Shown here: one piece after another, positions 27,928 to 38,940 of the stretch
How the letters are laid out: each line of letters starts with the position of its first letter
Numbering within the stretch: the stretch's first letter is position 1
From: Neisseria weixii
GTDB lineage: Bacteria > Pseudomonadota > Gammaproteobacteria > Burkholderiales > Neisseriaceae
Length of the DNA stretch: 64,000 nucleotides
Direction: 5' to 3'
Assembly: GCF_002327085.1 (NCBI RefSeq)
Contig: NZ_CP023429.1
Span: forward strand, 1,922,001 to 1,986,000
Position numbers and translations under genes: made by a program
The notes under the pieces: model-generated
The model's input: the letters and a program-made list of their open reading frames with translations, nothing else
Told to the model about the DNA's origin: nothing
The model's database searches: none

Positions 27928-29469
27928 ATGAGGATTGGTATTCCTAAAGAGTCTCTGGCCGGTGAAACCCGCGTGGCATGTACGCCTGCGACCGTAGCCC
28001 AGTTGCAGAAGCTGGGCTTTGAGGTTGTGGTGGAACACGATGCCGGTTTGGCTGCCAGCTTGGATAATGCCGCTTACGAAGCCGCCGGTGCCGTTGTGGC
28101 CGATGCGCATACGGTGTGGCAAAGCCCGTTAATTTATAAAGTAAACGCGCCGGCCGAATCAGAAATAGGCCTTCTGAACGCCGGCCAAACGCTAGTGAGC
28201 TTTTTGTGGCCGGCACAAAACTCCGAACTCGTGCAGAAACTTGCCGATAAAAAAGTGGATGTGCTGGCGATGGATATGGTGCCGCGCATTTCGCGCGCGC
28301 AGGCTTTGGATGCGCTCTCTTCTATGGCCAACATCAGCGGCTACCGCGCCGTGATTGAAGCGGCCAACGCGTTCGGCCGTTTCTTCACCGGCCAGATTAC
28401 CGCCGCAGGCAAAGTGCCGCCCGCACAAGTGCTGATTATCGGCGCGGGTGTAGCCGGTTTGGCCGCCATCGGCACGGCAAACTCGCTGGGCGCGGTGGTG
28501 AAAGCGTTTGACACCCGTTTGGAAGTGGCCGAGCAGATCGAATCGATGGGCGGCCAGTTCTTAAAACTCGATTTCCCACAGGAAGCGGGCGACAGCGGCG
28601 ACGGCTACGCCAAAGTGATGAGCGAAGAATTCATCGCCGCCGAAATGAAGCTGTTTGCCGAGCAGGCCAAAGAGGTGGACATCATCATCACCACCGCCGC
28701 CATTCCCGGCAAACCCGCGCCCAAGCTGATTACCAAAGAAATGGTGGAAAGCATGAAGGCGGGCAGCGTGATTGTGGATTTGGCTGCGGCCACCGGCGGC
28801 AACTGCGAATTGACGAAACCGGGCGAATTGTTCATCACTGACAACGGCGTGAAAATCATCGGCTACACCGATATGGCCAACCGCTTGGCGGGGCAGTCTT
28901 CCCAGCTTTACGCCACCAATCTGGTCAATTTAACCAAGCTGTTAAGCCCCAATAAAGACGGCGAAATCGCGCTGGATTTCGAAGACGTGATTATCCGCAA
29001 CATGACCGTTACCCGCGAGGGCGAAATCACGTTCCCGCCGCCCGCCATCCAGGTTTCCGCCGCACCGCAGCAAACGCCGTCTGAAAAAGCCGCGCCCGCA
29101 GCCAAACCCGAGCCGAAACCCGTTCCCGCTTGGAAAAAACTGGCACCTGCCGTAATCGGCGCGGTGTTGGTTTTATGGGTGGGCGCGGTGGCACCGGCCG
29201 CCTTTCTGAACCACTTTATCGTGTTCGTGTTAGCTTGTGTGATTGGTTATTATGTGGTGTGGGACGTGAGCCATTCGCTGCACACGCCGCTGATGTCGGT
29301 AACCAATGCGATTTCGGGCATCATCGTGGTCGGCGCGCTGCTGCAAATCGGCCAAGGACACGGCTTTGTGTCGCTGTTGGCGTTTATCGCAGTGTTGATT
29401 GCCAGCATTAACATCTTCGGCGGCTTCTATGTCACCCGCCGCATGTTGAATATGTTCCGCAAAGGATAA
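27928..29469 (+). CDS. pntA: NAD(P) transhydrogenase subunit alpha
   Basis: PntA and PntB form the membrane enzyme that uses the proton gradient to make NADPH from NADH. The 513-residue product starts [20 protein letters not shown], has the NAD-binding region [20 protein letters not shown] near residue 170 and a Pro/Ala-rich linker near residues 375-400. Four C-terminal transmembrane helices follow. A DUS-like ACGCCGTCTGAAAAAG lies inside the linker coding region near 29074. It is 11 bases upstream of pntB. Confidence 0.97.
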   Translation: MRIGIPKESLAGETRVACTPATVAQLQKLGFEVVVEHDAGLAASLDNAAYEAAGAVVADAHTVWQSPLIYKVNAPAESEIGLLNAGQTLVSFLWPAQNSELVQKLADKKVDVLAMDMVPRISRAQALDALSSMANISGYRAVIEAANAFGRFFTGQITAAGKVPPAQVLIIGAGVAGLAAIGTANSLGAVVKAFDTRLEVAEQIESMGGQFLKLDFPQEAGDSGDGYAKVMSEEFIAAEMKLFAEQAKEVDIIITTAAIPGKPAPKLITKEMVESMKAGSVIVDLAAATGGNCELTKPGELFITDNGVKIIGYTDMANRLAGQSSQLYATNLVNLTKLLSPNKDGEIALDFEDVIIRNMTVTREGEITFPPPAIQVSAAPQQTPSEKAAPAAKPEPKPVPAWKKLAPAVIGAVLVLWVGAVAPAAFLNHFIVFVLACVIGYYVVWDVSHSLHTPLMSVTNAISGIIVVGALLQIGQGHGFVSLLAFIAVLIASINIFGGFYVTRRMLNMFRKG

Positions 29470-29480
29470 GGGGTTACGAT

Positions 29481-30866
29481 ATGTCTTTAGGTTTGGTAAC
29501 TGCGGCCTACATCGTCGCCGCAATTTTGTTTATTTTCGCGCTGGCCGGTTTGTCAAAACAGGAAACGGCCAAGCAAGGCTGCTATTTTGGCATGGTCGGC
29601 ATGGCGATTGCCTTGTTTGCTACCATTTTCAGTGAACAGTCTTCAGGCTTTTTCTGGGTCGTGTTGGCGATGGCTGCCGGTGCTGCTATCGGTATTTACG
29701 AAGCCAAAAAAGTCGAAATGACTGAAATGCCCGAACTGATCGCGCTGTTGCACAGCTTCGTCGGCCTGGCCGCCGTGCTGGTGGGCTTCAACAGCTTTAT
29801 CGAAGCGGGCAACGTTGACCCGGAAATGCACACCATTCATTTGGTGGAAGTATTTTTAGGCGTGTTTATCGGCGCGGTAACGTTTACCGGCTCGATTGTG
29901 GCCTTCGGCAAACTCAACGGCAAAATCAGCAGCGCACCGCTGCAACTGCCGCACAAACACAAGCTGAACCTGGCTTCGATTGTGGTGTCGTTTCTGTTGC
30001 TGCTGCTGTTTGTCGGCGCCGACGGCAGCTGGTTCGCCCTGATTGTGATGACCTTAATCGCCTTGGCTTTCGGCTGGCATTTGGTCGCTTCCATTGGCGG
30101 CGCCGATATGCCGGTAGTGGTATCGATGTTGAACTCATACTCCGGTTGGGCGGCCGCAGCGGCGGGCTTTATGCTCGGCAACGATTTGCTGATTGTTACC
30201 GGTGCGCTGGTAGGCTCGAGCGGCGCGATTCTGTCGTATATCATGTGTAAAGCCATGAACCGCTCGTTTATTTCGGTGATTGCCGGCGGCTTCGGCACCG
30301 ACGGCACCTCTGCCGCCGCAGGCAGCGAAGAAGTGGGCGAATACCGCGAAGCCAAGCCTGCCGAAGTGGCAGAAATGCTGAAAAACGCCTCGAGCGTCAT
30401 CATTACCCCGGGCTACGGCATGGCGGTGGCACAGGCGCAATATCCGGTGGCCGAAATCACCGAGCTTCTGCGTAAAAACGGCACCGAAGTGCGCTTCGGC
30501 ATCCACCCCGTTGCCGGCCGTCTGCCCGGCCATATGAACGTGTTGCTGGCCGAGGCCAAAGTACCTTACGACATCGTATTGGAGATGGATGAAATCAACG
30601 ACGATTTCCCCGACACCGACGTGGTGCTGGTGATCGGCGCCAACGATACGGTCAACCCCGCCGCACAAACCGACCCCAATTCGCCGATTGCCGGCATGCC
30701 GGTGTTGGAAGTGTGGAAAGCCAAAGAAGTGGTGGTGTTCAAACGCTCGATGAACACCGGCTACGCAGGTGTGCAAAACCCGCTCTTTTTCAACGAAAAC
30801 AGCGTGATGTGCTTCGGCGATGCCAAGAAAACCGTTGATGATATTTTGGCCGAACTGAAAAAATAA
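29481..30866 (+). CDS. pntB: NAD(P) transhydrogenase subunit beta
   Basis: PntB carries the rest of the proton channel and the NADP(H)-binding domain III. The 461-residue product has eight or nine transmembrane helices in its first ~260 residues. The domain III motif [16 protein letters not shown] follows, then [20 protein letters not shown] and [12 protein letters not shown]. It ends DDILAELKK. It is co-transcribed with pntA and ends in a DUS-pair terminator. Confidence 0.97.
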   Translation: MSLGLVTAAYIVAAILFIFALAGLSKQETAKQGCYFGMVGMAIALFATIFSEQSSGFFWVVLAMAAGAAIGIYEAKKVEMTEMPELIALLHSFVGLAAVLVGFNSFIEAGNVDPEMHTIHLVEVFLGVFIGAVTFTGSIVAFGKLNGKISSAPLQLPHKHKLNLASIVVSFLLLLLFVGADGSWFALIVMTLIALAFGWHLVASIGGADMPVVVSMLNSYSGWAAAAAGFMLGNDLLIVTGALVGSSGAILSYIMCKAMNRSFISVIAGGFGTDGTSAAAGSEEVGEYREAKPAEVAEMLKNASSVIITPGYGMAVAQAQYPVAEITELLRKNGTEVRFGIHPVAGRLPGHMNVLLAEAKVPYDIVLEMDEINDDFPDTDVVLVIGANDTVNPAAQTDPNSPIAGMPVLEVWKAKEVVVFKRSMNTGYAGVQNPLFFNENSVMCFGDAKKTVDDILAELKK

Positions 30867-30880
30867 GCCGAAACCGACTT

Positions 30881-30910
30881 GAGGCCGTCTGAAACGTTTC
30901 AGACGGCCTC
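30881..30910 (+). terminator. Inverted DUS pair terminator after pntB
   Basis: GAGGCCGTCTGAAAC and GTTTCAGACGGCCTC form a perfect 15-bp stem. Confidence 0.8.
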
Positions 30911-30937
30911 ATTACATGGAATAACAAAAATACACCC

Positions 30938-30951
30938 TTGAGTTATATCAA
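30938..30951 (+). promoter_or_regulatory. Candidate FNR box upstream of the formate channel gene
   Basis: TTGAGTTATATCAA matches the FNR consensus TTGAT-N4-ATCAA with one mismatch. Its centre lies about 64 bases before the start codon at 31009. This fits activation of formate/nitrite transport under low oxygen. Confidence 0.5.
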
Positions 30952-31008
30952 GCGCGACAGCGTTTCACCACCGTAAAATAACGCTTATATTCAATACGGA
31001 CAATAAAC

Positions 31009-31800
31009 ATGAGTGATTTATATCCACATGAAATCCTGCGCGCCACCGCTGATAAAGGCGTCGCAAAAGGCAATGGTGACGCGCTGCAACTCAGCGTCTT
31101 GGGCTTTTTGGGTGGTGCATTTATTTCCATCGGCTATCTGGCCTACATCCGCGTAGTCGGCGGCATGCCGGAAGAAATGGGCAGCTTGGCCACCTTGCTC
31201 GGCGCGGCTGTTTTCCCCATCGGCCTGATTTGTATTTTATTGGGTGGCGCGGAACTAATTACCAGCAATATGATGGTGCTGCCAGTGGCCCTGATGATGA
31301 AAAAGATTACTGCTGCTCAATGGATGCGCAACTGGCTGATTGTATCGTTGACAAATGTACTCGGCGCATTTTTTGTAGCTTGGTTTTTCGGCCATTTTTT
31401 GGGCTTGACCGAAGGTCATTACCTACACGAAACCATTACCGTGGCAAAAACCAAAGTCTCGGCAGACTTTGCACATGCTTTCGTGTCCGGCATTGGTTGT
31501 AACTGGATGGTGGCGATGGGTGCGTGGCTGTGCTACGGCGCGCATACTTACGGTGGCAAGATTTTGGCGATTTGGTTTCCAATTATGATTTTCGTGTTAA
31601 TCGGTTTTCAACACGTTGTTGCCAACATGTTTGTCATTCCGGCTGCGATTTGGGGCGGTGCCGATATTTCTTGGGCGCAGTTTATGCACAATATGGTGTC
31701 GGTTTACTTGGGTAATGCGGTCGGTGGCTCAATATTTGTCGGTATGCTTTATGTGTTGGCTTACCGAAAGCAAGCAGAAGCAGCTGATTCTACGCATTGA
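31009..31800 (+). CDS. Formate/nitrite channel family protein (FocA/NirC)
   Basis: The family forms pentameric inner-membrane channels for formate, nitrite or hydrosulfide. The 263-residue product has six transmembrane segments. FNT signatures are GGAFISIGYLAYI in TM1, GAELITSNMMV in TM2, and SGIGCNWMVAMGAWLC with the channel-lining N-W-M-V. A formate dehydrogenase operon lies next to it on the opposite strand. Formate is therefore the likeliest substrate. Confidence 0.9.
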   Translation: MSDLYPHEILRATADKGVAKGNGDALQLSVLGFLGGAFISIGYLAYIRVVGGMPEEMGSLATLLGAAVFPIGLICILLGGAELITSNMMVLPVALMMKKITAAQWMRNWLIVSLTNVLGAFFVAWFFGHFLGLTEGHYLHETITVAKTKVSADFAHAFVSGIGCNWMVAMGAWLCYGAHTYGGKILAIWFPIMIFVLIGFQHVVANMFVIPAAIWGGADISWAQFMHNMVSVYLGNAVGGSIFVGMLYVLAYRKQAEAADSTH

Positions 31801-31811
31801 TAAAACGATTA

Positions 31812-31849
31812 AAAAGGCCGTCTGAAAAATATTTTTCAGACGGCCTTTT
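31812..31849. terminator. Inverted DUS pair between convergent genes
   Basis: AAAAGGCCGTCTGAAAAATA and its complement form a long stem followed by TTTT. It serves the formate channel gene (+) and the formate dehydrogenase operon (-). Confidence 0.85.
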
Positions 31850-31891
31850 GCTATGCAGCACCCTAAATTATTCTGGCGCTATCCTAAGCTT

Positions 31892-32563
31892 TTATAGCTT
31901 GTGTTGCTGGTTGACATCTGTGATTGACGTTTCAACCGGTTTTTCATCGGTTTTGGCCATCACTTCACGATACCATCTCGGGTGGTGTTTTTTCGCCCAT
32001 TGTTGCGAAACCACGCCCTCGGTCATAGCACGAACCGTGCCTTTAACCCAAATAGCTGCATAAACGTGCACGATAATACCGGCAATCAAGACAATCGCAG
32101 CACCGGCATGGAACAGCAACGCCAAACGAATCACCGAAATCGGGAACATCTCGGCAAAATACGGACGCCATGCGATGACACCAGTAATCACCAACACCAG
32201 CATACAAGCCGTCATTAACCAAAACATGCCTTTCTGACCGCCATTGTATTTGCCGACATCACCCACTTCATGGCCTTTCAAAATGGTGGTCACCGACTTC
32301 ATCCATTTCACATCCTCTTTATCAAAGAAGTTGAATTTCCAATAACGGAAAAATTGAATGAAAAAGCCGATAAACATCACCACGCCGATAAACGGGTGCA
32401 AAATCCGCGCCAATTGCGACGTACCAAAAATACCGGTCAACCAGAAAAATGCCGGATAGAAGAAAGCCAAACCGGATACGGCCAGCAAAATAAAACACAA
32501 GGCAACAACCCAGTGATTGATGCGTTCACTGCGTTTGTAACGCTGAATTAACTTTGGTTTCAT
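31892..32563 (-). CDS. fdnI: Formate dehydrogenase gamma subunit, cytochrome b556
   Basis: This membrane subunit passes electrons from formate dehydrogenase to quinone through b-type haems. The 223-residue product starts MKPKLIQRYKRSERINHWVV (His in helix 1). Other transmembrane segments include GTSQLARILHPFIGVVMFIG, MTACMLVLVITGVIAW and RLALLFHAGAAIVLIAGIIV-HVYAAIW; the His residues in these segments are likely haem ligands. It is the last gene of the operon and its start abuts the stop of the beta subunit gene. Confidence 0.93.
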   Translation of the reverse strand: MKPKLIQRYKRSERINHWVVALCFILLAVSGLAFFYPAFFWLTGIFGTSQLARILHPFIGVVMFIGFFIQFFRYWKFNFFDKEDVKWMKSVTTILKGHEVGDVGKYNGGQKGMFWLMTACMLVLVITGVIAWRPYFAEMFPISVIRLALLFHAGAAIVLIAGIIVHVYAAIWVKGTVRAMTEGVVSQQWAKKHHPRWYREVMAKTDEKPVETSITDVNQQHKL

Positions 32564-33476
32564 TATGCGTCCTCCTCACCGTGCAATATTTTACCGTCTT
32601 TGCCGATGACTTCAGGTTTGTCTTCATCTTCACGGTTAGGGCCTACAGTAATGTAGTGCATCCAACCGGCAACCGCTGCCGCAGCAATACCGAATGTCGC
32701 CAAAGGCTTGAGTAAACCTTTCCATACTTTCACGGTTGGGCTGATGCTTGGATTCTCAGGCAAACCGTTGTAAAGGTTAGGTTTGTCGGCATGGTGCAAG
32801 ACATACATCACGTGCGTACCACCTACACCTTGCGGGTCATACAGACCGGCATTTTGATAACCGCGGCTGTTCAAGTCTTTAATACGCTCTTGAGCCACTT
32901 GTTTCATGTGTTCTTTGCTGCCGAACTGAATCGCACCGGTTGGACAGGTTTTCACACAAGCAGGTTCTTGGCCGACAGCCACGCGGTCTGAACACAAGGT
33001 ACATTTGTACGCACGGTTGTCTTCTTTGTTGATGCGCGGAATGTTAAACGGACAGCCTGAAATACAGTAACCGCAACCGATACAGTTTTCCTGATGGAAA
33101 TCGACGATACCGTTTTCATACTGAATAATCGCCCCGGAGAAGGACACGCTTTCAGACACCCCGGATCCGCACAGTGCATACAGCCGTCTTTGCGAATCAG
33201 CCACTCTAATTTACCGTGTTCTTCGGTTTCGCTGAAACGCATCACCGTCCAGCTTTTTGCGGTCAAATCAATCGGATTGTCGTACACGCCAATGTTTTCA
33301 CCGATTTCATCACGGATATCGTTCCATTCCGAACAAGCCACCTGACAGGCTTTACAGCCGATACAGGTGCTGACATCGATTAATTTTGCCACTTCAACCG
33401 GTTTGCGCACCTGAGGCGGCGGCGTGATGCCCGATGTTGCAGAGCGGCGTTTGATGTCTAATGATTGTAATGCCAT
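32563..33476 (-). pseudogene. fdnH: Formate dehydrogenase iron-sulfur beta subunit, frameshifted
   Basis: The beta subunit carries four [4Fe-4S] clusters between the catalytic and membrane subunits. The first frame (from 33476) has [15 protein letters not shown] and [16 protein letters not shown]. The rest ([20 protein letters not shown], then YKCTLC and [13 protein letters not shown], and a C-terminal membrane anchor) is in the next frame. One more G in the G4 run (plus strand C4 at 33132-33135) restores 304 residues. All Cys motifs of the family are otherwise present. Confidence 0.88.
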
Positions 33477-33487
33477 TGTTCCGCTCC

Positions 33488-36400
33488 TTACGCTTTCTCA
33501 ATATTAACCAAGAAGGTTTTGTATTCAGGCGTTTGCGTGTTGCAGTCGCCCACGAAAGGCGTCAGCGTATTCACGATATACTGCTTCTGACCTGATACAT
33601 TTTCCCAACCACCGTGCAACGGAATACCGACTTGGTGAACGGTTTTACCATTGATGGTCAATGGTTTTACGCGTTTCGTTACCACAGCTTTGGCCTTGAT
33701 GTAAGCACGCTTAGAACTGACTTTGACCCAATCACCTTTCTTAATGCCTTTTTCAGCAGCCAATTCTTCACTGATTTCAATGAATTGCTCAGGTTGGGCA
33801 ATCATCAGCAGCTTCACGGACTTGGTCCAGAATTGGAAGTGTTCGGTCAGGCGGTAAGTGGTGCCGACATATGGGAACTCTTCAGCCGTACCGATACGGT
33901 CTTTCACACTGTCGAACAAACGCATGGCCGGTGATTGAACCACTTTCGGGTGCAGCAGATTGGTACCAATCGGCGATTCCAAGGGCTCGTAGTGCTCAGG
34001 GAACGGGCCGTCAACCAGTTTGCGTTGGGCAAACAGACGGCCAACACCTTCTTCGTTCATGATGAAAGGATTCATACCGCTGCCCGGTGCTTCATCAGAT
34101 CTAAAGTCGGCCACATCAGCACCAGTCCATTTGTTGCCATCCCATTCAATTAATACACGGTTCGGATCCCAAGGTTTGCCGCTCGGATCCAAGGAGGCAC
34201 GGTTATACAAAATACGGCGGTTAGCAGGCCATGCCCACGCCCAGCGCGGGGTATTGCCCAAACCGGTATCGGTATTGTCGCGACGATCCATTTGGTTACC
34301 GGCTTGCGTCCATGAGCCTGAGAAAATCCAAGTCGCACACTCGGTGGTACCGTCATCACGCAATTGTGAGAAGCCGTCGAGCAATTCGCCTTTTTTACGA
34401 ATCACATTACCATTGGCATCTTTAATGTCGGCTAAGGCATAACCGTTAGACTCTTTGGCCATTTCCTCCGGTGTTGGTGCCACTGGATTTTTGTAATGCC
34501 ATGCCAGCTTGGTAATCGGATCAGGCGCAGTACCGCCTTCTTTTTCGTACATTTCTTTCAGCAAGACATGCAGCTCGCCTAAAATATCCAAGTCAGGCAA
34601 GGCTTCGCCGGAGGATTTTGGCCCGGATGGTGCCATTGCAACCAACGTGAAGAGTTCACAATCGAACCTGCTTCTTCTGCGAAACAAGGTGTCGGCAAGC
34701 GGAATACTTCGGTTTGAATTTTAGACGGATCAACATCGTGCGCCTCACCGTGGTTTTCCCAGAAGGACGCGGTTTCAGTTTTCAGCGGATCCATCACGAC
34801 CATGTATTTCAGCTTCGAGAATGCTTCGGTCACGCGGTGGGCATCAGGAAATGAACCTTGCGCGTTAAAGCCTTGCACCAACAAGCCGTTGACTTTGCCC
34901 TGATACATCAATTCAGTGGTTTGCAAAATATCGTACATTTTGTCCCACTTCGGCAGCCAGTCGTAGCCCCAGTTGTTTTCTTTGGTGGCGTTTTCACCGT
35001 ACATCCATTTCAGGAAGCTGACAAAGAATGCGGGGGTGTTGCTCCAATAGTTCAACTGATTGGCTTGCAATGCTTTCGGCGTTTGCTTAGCCAAGTAGTC
35101 TTGGAAAGTCGGGTGGTTGTCTTCGTTTGGCAGGGTCAAGTAGCCCGGCAATGAAGTCGACAACAAGCCCAAATCCGACAGACCTTGGATGTTAGAGTGA
35201 CCGCGCAATGCGTTTACACCACCACCGGCCATGCCGATGTTACCCAACAGCAATTGAACCATCGCCATGGTACGGATAATCTGGGTACCGTAAGTATGCT
35301 GAGTCCAGCCCAATGCATACAGAATGGTGCCGGCTTTATTCGGTGCCGCCGTTTCGCCCCATGCTTCGGCGATTTTCAAGAAATCTTCTTTGCTGGTGCC
35401 GCAAGTGGTTTCCATCACATCCAGCGTGTAGCGTGAATAATGTTTTTTCAACATTTGGAACACGCAGCGTGGGTCTTGCAAGGTTGGGTCGGTTTTGGCG
35501 TAGCCGTTGGCATCCAGTTCGTAAAACCACGTTGCGTTGTCGTAGTAGTTTTTACGGTTACCGGTACGGCTGGTCACTTCAGGTTGCTGCTCGCCTTGTT
35601 TTGCTTCAGGTGCCTGGAATGCAGCGGCACCGGAGAACAGGCCTTCATCAAAGTCAAAACCTTCAGAAACGATAAAGCTGGCATTGGTATAGGCCTTCAC
35701 GTATTCCCATTGGATTTTATCGTTTTCAATCAGCCAGTTAATCAATGCCCCCAAAAAAGCGATGTCACTGCCCGAACGGATAGGCGCATAAAAGTCGGAT
35801 ACCGCAGCGGTACGGTTGAAGCGAGGGTCAACCACATATAATTTGGTGCCTTTTTTCTTTTTCGCTTCGATTACCCATTTGAAGCCCACAGGGTGCGCTT
35901 CTGCGGCATTACCGCCCATCACCATGATAAAGTCGGCATGTTGGATGTCCACAAAAGTGTTTGTCATCGCACCGCGACCAAAAGTTGAAGCCAAAGCTGA
36001 TACGGTCGGGCCGTGACATACCCGTGCTTGCGCATCAGTGGCAACAATACCCAACGAACGCATCCATTTCTGGGTCAGAATACCGGTTTCGTTGGAAGCG
36101 GCGGAAGCTGTCAACATGCCTACCGTAGGCAAACGGTGTACCGGCACGCCGTTTTCATTGGTGACAATTAAGTTTTCGTCACGGTCTTTTTTGAGATGTT
36201 TGGCAATACGGGTTAAAGCATCGTGCCAAGAAATGCGTTTCCATTCGTTGGTAAACGGCTCGCGCACTTCCGGGAAATGCAAACGGTTTGGGCTGTGTAC
36301 AAAATCCAACAAACCTGCGCCCTTAGGGCATAACGAGCCACGGCTTACCGGATGATCCGGGTCACCTTCGATGTGGAAAATGACTTTCTTGGCATTTTTG

Positions 36401-36603
36401 GCACCATCGCCCATGCTGTACAAAATCGTACCGCAGCCTACGGAACAATAAGTACAGTTGTTACGCGTTTCAGTGGCGCGCAAAAGTTTATACTGACGCA
36501 CCTCCGCCCAAGCATTGGTCGGCATCATGCCCATTACGGCCAAACCCGACGCGCCGGCACCGGCGGCGGTCACTTTAAAAAACTGCCGTCTTGATACATT
36601 CAT
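33488..36603 (-). pseudogene. fdnG: Formate dehydrogenase catalytic alpha subunit, cysteine variant, frameshifted
   Basis: This is the molybdopterin-guanine-dinucleotide enzyme that oxidises formate in the periplasm. It starts MNVSRRQFFKVTAAGAGASG, a twin-arginine signal. [4Fe-4S] ligands are C50, C53, C57 and C92. Position 196, selenocysteine in E. coli FdnG, is an ordinary Cys (ARVCHGPTVSALASTFGRG). The first frame runs to SRWLQWH then HPGQNP. The remainder (SGEALPDLDILGELHVLLKE to FLVNIEKA) is one frame over; one base more near 34609-34616 rejoins about 1,038 residues, near the usual length. Operon order is alpha-beta-gamma. A palindromic region precedes it. Confidence 0.88.
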
Positions 36604-36686
36604 GGTTTCGTTCCTGCTTGATTAGGAAGCCGCAATTTTCAGACGGCCTCACTATGTTTTTGTTTTTGTAATAATACTTTAAAAGC

Positions 36687-36739
36687 TAATACTTTAGTAT
36701 TATATTGCGACACATTACAACTACTGTAGTAAATTGTAA
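36687..36739. promoter_or_regulatory. Two palindromes upstream of the formate dehydrogenase operon
   Basis: TAATACTTTAGTATTA (36687-36702) is a perfect dyad. TTACAA...TTGTAA (36715-36739) is an imperfect one with TACT/AGTA inner arms. Part of the first recurs at 36672. They lie in the only gap upstream of the operon (36604-36900) and may bind its regulator, which I cannot name. Confidence 0.4.
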
Positions 36740-36832
36740 GTCATTCGACATTGATAGTCTAACTTTATTTTAAATTTGTTTTAATTGATTTTATTATTAA
36801 AATCTGAGTAGTTTTATCAGGATTAAATATAA

Positions 36833-36866
36833 AGGCCGCCTGAAAAATCAATTTCAGCCGGCCTTT
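36833..36866 (-). terminator. Variant DUS-pair terminator after the thioredoxin-fold lipoprotein gene
   Basis: AAGGCCGCCTGAAA and TTTCAGCCGGCCTTTT form a hairpin with non-standard DUS arms. Confidence 0.6.
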
Positions 36867-36900
36867 TATTTATGCTTTTGTTGAACTGTTGAATGGCTAT

Positions 36901-37428
36901 TTAACGGCGCAAACGGTTTGCATCCAACCACTTTTCCAAATCTGCGGCACTCAATTTGCCGCCGTTGTCTTCCAAGTCCAATTTATTCAACTGACGGCCT
37001 GCACCATAAGCCGCCAATACCGGCGTACCGCTCAAACCGTATTGCTGTTTGAATGCGCTCCACGCCGCTTTATCCTGATGCAGGCGGTGTACGTTGACAA
37101 AATAAATTTTATCGCCGAGAAGATATTGCGTGATGTAGCGTTTGAACATTGGCTCGAATGCGTTGCAATCGCCGCAACTTGGGCGGCCGATATAGGCGTA
37201 AAACTGATCACCCTTCGCGACTTTGGCTTTGAAATTTTCCACGGTCAGACTGTTGAGTTCAAAATAAATATCGGAATAAGTGTCTTCTAAACGTTTGGTA
37301 TTGGCTGCGGAAAGCTTCACTGCCGTTTGTGCTTCCGACAATTCGCTTTTCAATTTATCCAGCTCTTGATGATGGCTGCACGCGCCTAACAGCAACACGG
37401 CGGTAAGTGACAACATAGCGGTTTTCAT
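36901..37428 (-). CDS. Thioredoxin-fold lipoprotein with a CxxC motif
   Basis: The 175-residue product has a lipoprotein signal (MKTAMLSLTAVLLLGAC, Cys17). A short coiled-coil-like stretch (ELDKLKSELSEAQTAVKLSA) follows, then a thioredoxin-like domain. That domain has the possible redox motif CGDC in IGRPSCGDCNAFEP near residue 110 and a cis-Pro-type loop GTPVLAAYG. It probably sits on the periplasmic side of a membrane. It resembles bacterial thioredoxin-fold accessory proteins, but I cannot name a target. Confidence 0.75.
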   Translation of the reverse strand: MKTAMLSLTAVLLLGACSHHQELDKLKSELSEAQTAVKLSAANTKRLEDTYSDIYFELNSLTVENFKAKVAKGDQFYAYIGRPSCGDCNAFEPMFKRYITQYLLGDKIYFVNVHRLHQDKAAWSAFKQQYGLSGTPVLAAYGAGRQLNKLDLEDNGGKLSAADLEKWLDANRLRR

Positions 37429-37585
37429 AGCTAGCTCCTTATTGAAATAATGAATATCTTATTGAATCAGTATAAACCCGTTTACCGACATGGACTTAAA
37501 TTTTTTGATAATGGTTTGATAAAACGCAGCTCATGCTGCGCTTACTCCGTAAAATTGACAGAATCAGACTTGATAGCCAATAAAA

Positions 37586-37620
37586 AAAGCCGTCTGAAAC
37601 ATATTTTTTTCAGACGGCCT
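37586..37620 (-). terminator. Inverted DUS pair terminator after rlmL
   Basis: AAGCCGTCTGAAA and TTTCAGACGGCCT form a stem just downstream of the rlmL stop. Confidence 0.7.
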
Positions 37621-37629
37621 CAACTTATC

Positions 37630-38769
37630 CTACCGGTTAGAACCTTTCACCATATCCATCAAAAACAGGCGGCAGTCTAAATTGCCGTTATACAACGGAA
37701 TTTTGCGCTTCGGCAACAAACGCATGAATTTCGGCATATCGCGGTCGCCGGTAAACATACCGATGAGCCAGCCTGCATAATGCTGCTTCAGCCACGAACC
37801 CAACTGCGGATACAGCGCCTGCAAAGCCTGCATTTCCGCCAAGCGCACGCCATAGGGCGGATTGGAAATCATGATGCCGTTGTCACCATTGGGGCGGGCA
37901 TTTTGCGCGTCTTTCACTTCAAAACGGATAAACTCGGCCACTTCGGCTGCTTCGGCATTGTGCTCAGCGGCACGAATCATGTGGCGGTCATTGTCGCTGC
38001 CGGCAATCGGTGCGGCAACCGGCACCATTTGTTCACGCGCTTCTTGGCGGATTTTCACCCACGCGGCTTTGTCGAAATTTTGCAGCTTTTCAAAACCAAA
38101 ACAGCGCATCAAACCCGGTGCGCGGCGGCCGGCAATCCATGCCGCTTCAATCGCCAAAGTACCGCTGCCACAAAACGGGTCTTGAAACGGCTGCGAACCG
38201 TCATATCCGGTCAGCAACAACAAACCGGCAGCCAAGTTCTCACGCAACGGCGCTTCGCCGGTGTCTTGGCGGTAGCCGCGTTTGAACAAGGCTTCACCGG
38301 ACGTATCGATAAAAATCTCGATATTGCGCTCATCCATAAAAGCATGCACGCGCACATCAGGCTGAATTTTACCCACATTCGGGCGCGCATCATAAATGTC
38401 ACGGAACGAATCACACAGCGCGTCTTTGATTTTCAGGCCGACAAAATCCAAGCTTTTAACGTTAGCACGCTTGCCCTCAACCTTCACTTTAAAGGTCTGC
38501 TCCAGCGTAAACCAATTGAACCAATTGATATTCTTAGCTAATTTGTAAATATCCTGCTCACTGCGGTAGCTGCCTTTGTTCAGGCGCAGCAGCACGCGGC
38601 TGGCAGTACGCGAGTGCAGATTGATGCGGTAAACCTGCCCCATCGTTGCTTTGCAGGCAACACCGCCATCGGTAGCTTGAATGTCTTGAATGTTCAGGGA
38701 TTTGAGTTCGTCGGCCAACGGCGTTTCCAAACCGCGCGGACAAGTGGTGAATAAGGCGTATTGCGTCAT
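37630..38769 (-). CDS. rlmL: 23S rRNA (guanine-N2) methyltransferase, RlmL type
   Basis: This is a THUMP-domain plus class I SAM methyltransferase of 379 residues. It corresponds to the N-terminal RlmL (m2G2445) half only, without the RlmK half fused to it in E. coli. Motifs are [19 protein letters not shown] (THUMP region), [20 protein letters not shown] (SAM motif I, near residue 198) and [11 protein letters not shown] (catalytic NPPY, near 300). It is a single gene. Confidence 0.92.
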   Translation of the reverse strand: MTQYALFTTCPRGLETPLADELKSLNIQDIQATDGGVACKATMGQVYRINLHSRTASRVLLRLNKGSYRSEQDIYKLAKNINWFNWFTLEQTFKVKVEGKRANVKSLDFVGLKIKDALCDSFRDIYDARPNVGKIQPDVRVHAFMDERNIEIFIDTSGEALFKRGYRQDTGEAPLRENLAAGLLLLTGYDGSQPFQDPFCGSGTLAIEAAWIAGRRAPGLMRCFGFEKLQNFDKAAWVKIRQEAREQMVPVAAPIAGSDNDRHMIRAAEHNAEAAEVAEFIRFEVKDAQNARPNGDNGIMISNPPYGVRLAEMQALQALYPQLGSWLKQHYAGWLIGMFTGDRDMPKFMRLLPKRKIPLYNGNLDCRLFLMDMVKGSNR

Positions 38770-38879
38770 GGTGATTCCTTTCTGGGTCGGTCACACAGGC
38801 TTTCTGCGTGTCAATAAAGAGATGAATTATAGCGTAGATTATAAAAGTAAAGTATTTATTTTTCAGGATTTTTTGAACA

Positions 38880-38940
38880 AAAGGCCGTCTGAAACCATTT
38901 ATTTCAGACGGCATTGATAAAATCAGTTTTCAGACGGCCT
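38880..38940. terminator. Three DUS copies in a row
   Basis: AAAGGCCGTCTGAAA pairs with a downstream TTTCAGACGGCA, and a third reverse copy adjoins the end of the gene at 38939. They probably terminate the recO-pdxJ-acpS operon. Confidence 0.6.

Noticed and set aside
36014-36019. Possible selenocysteine codon in the formate dehydrogenase alpha gene
   Set aside because: The codon at residue 196 is a normal Cys codon, and no in-frame TGA is present there.
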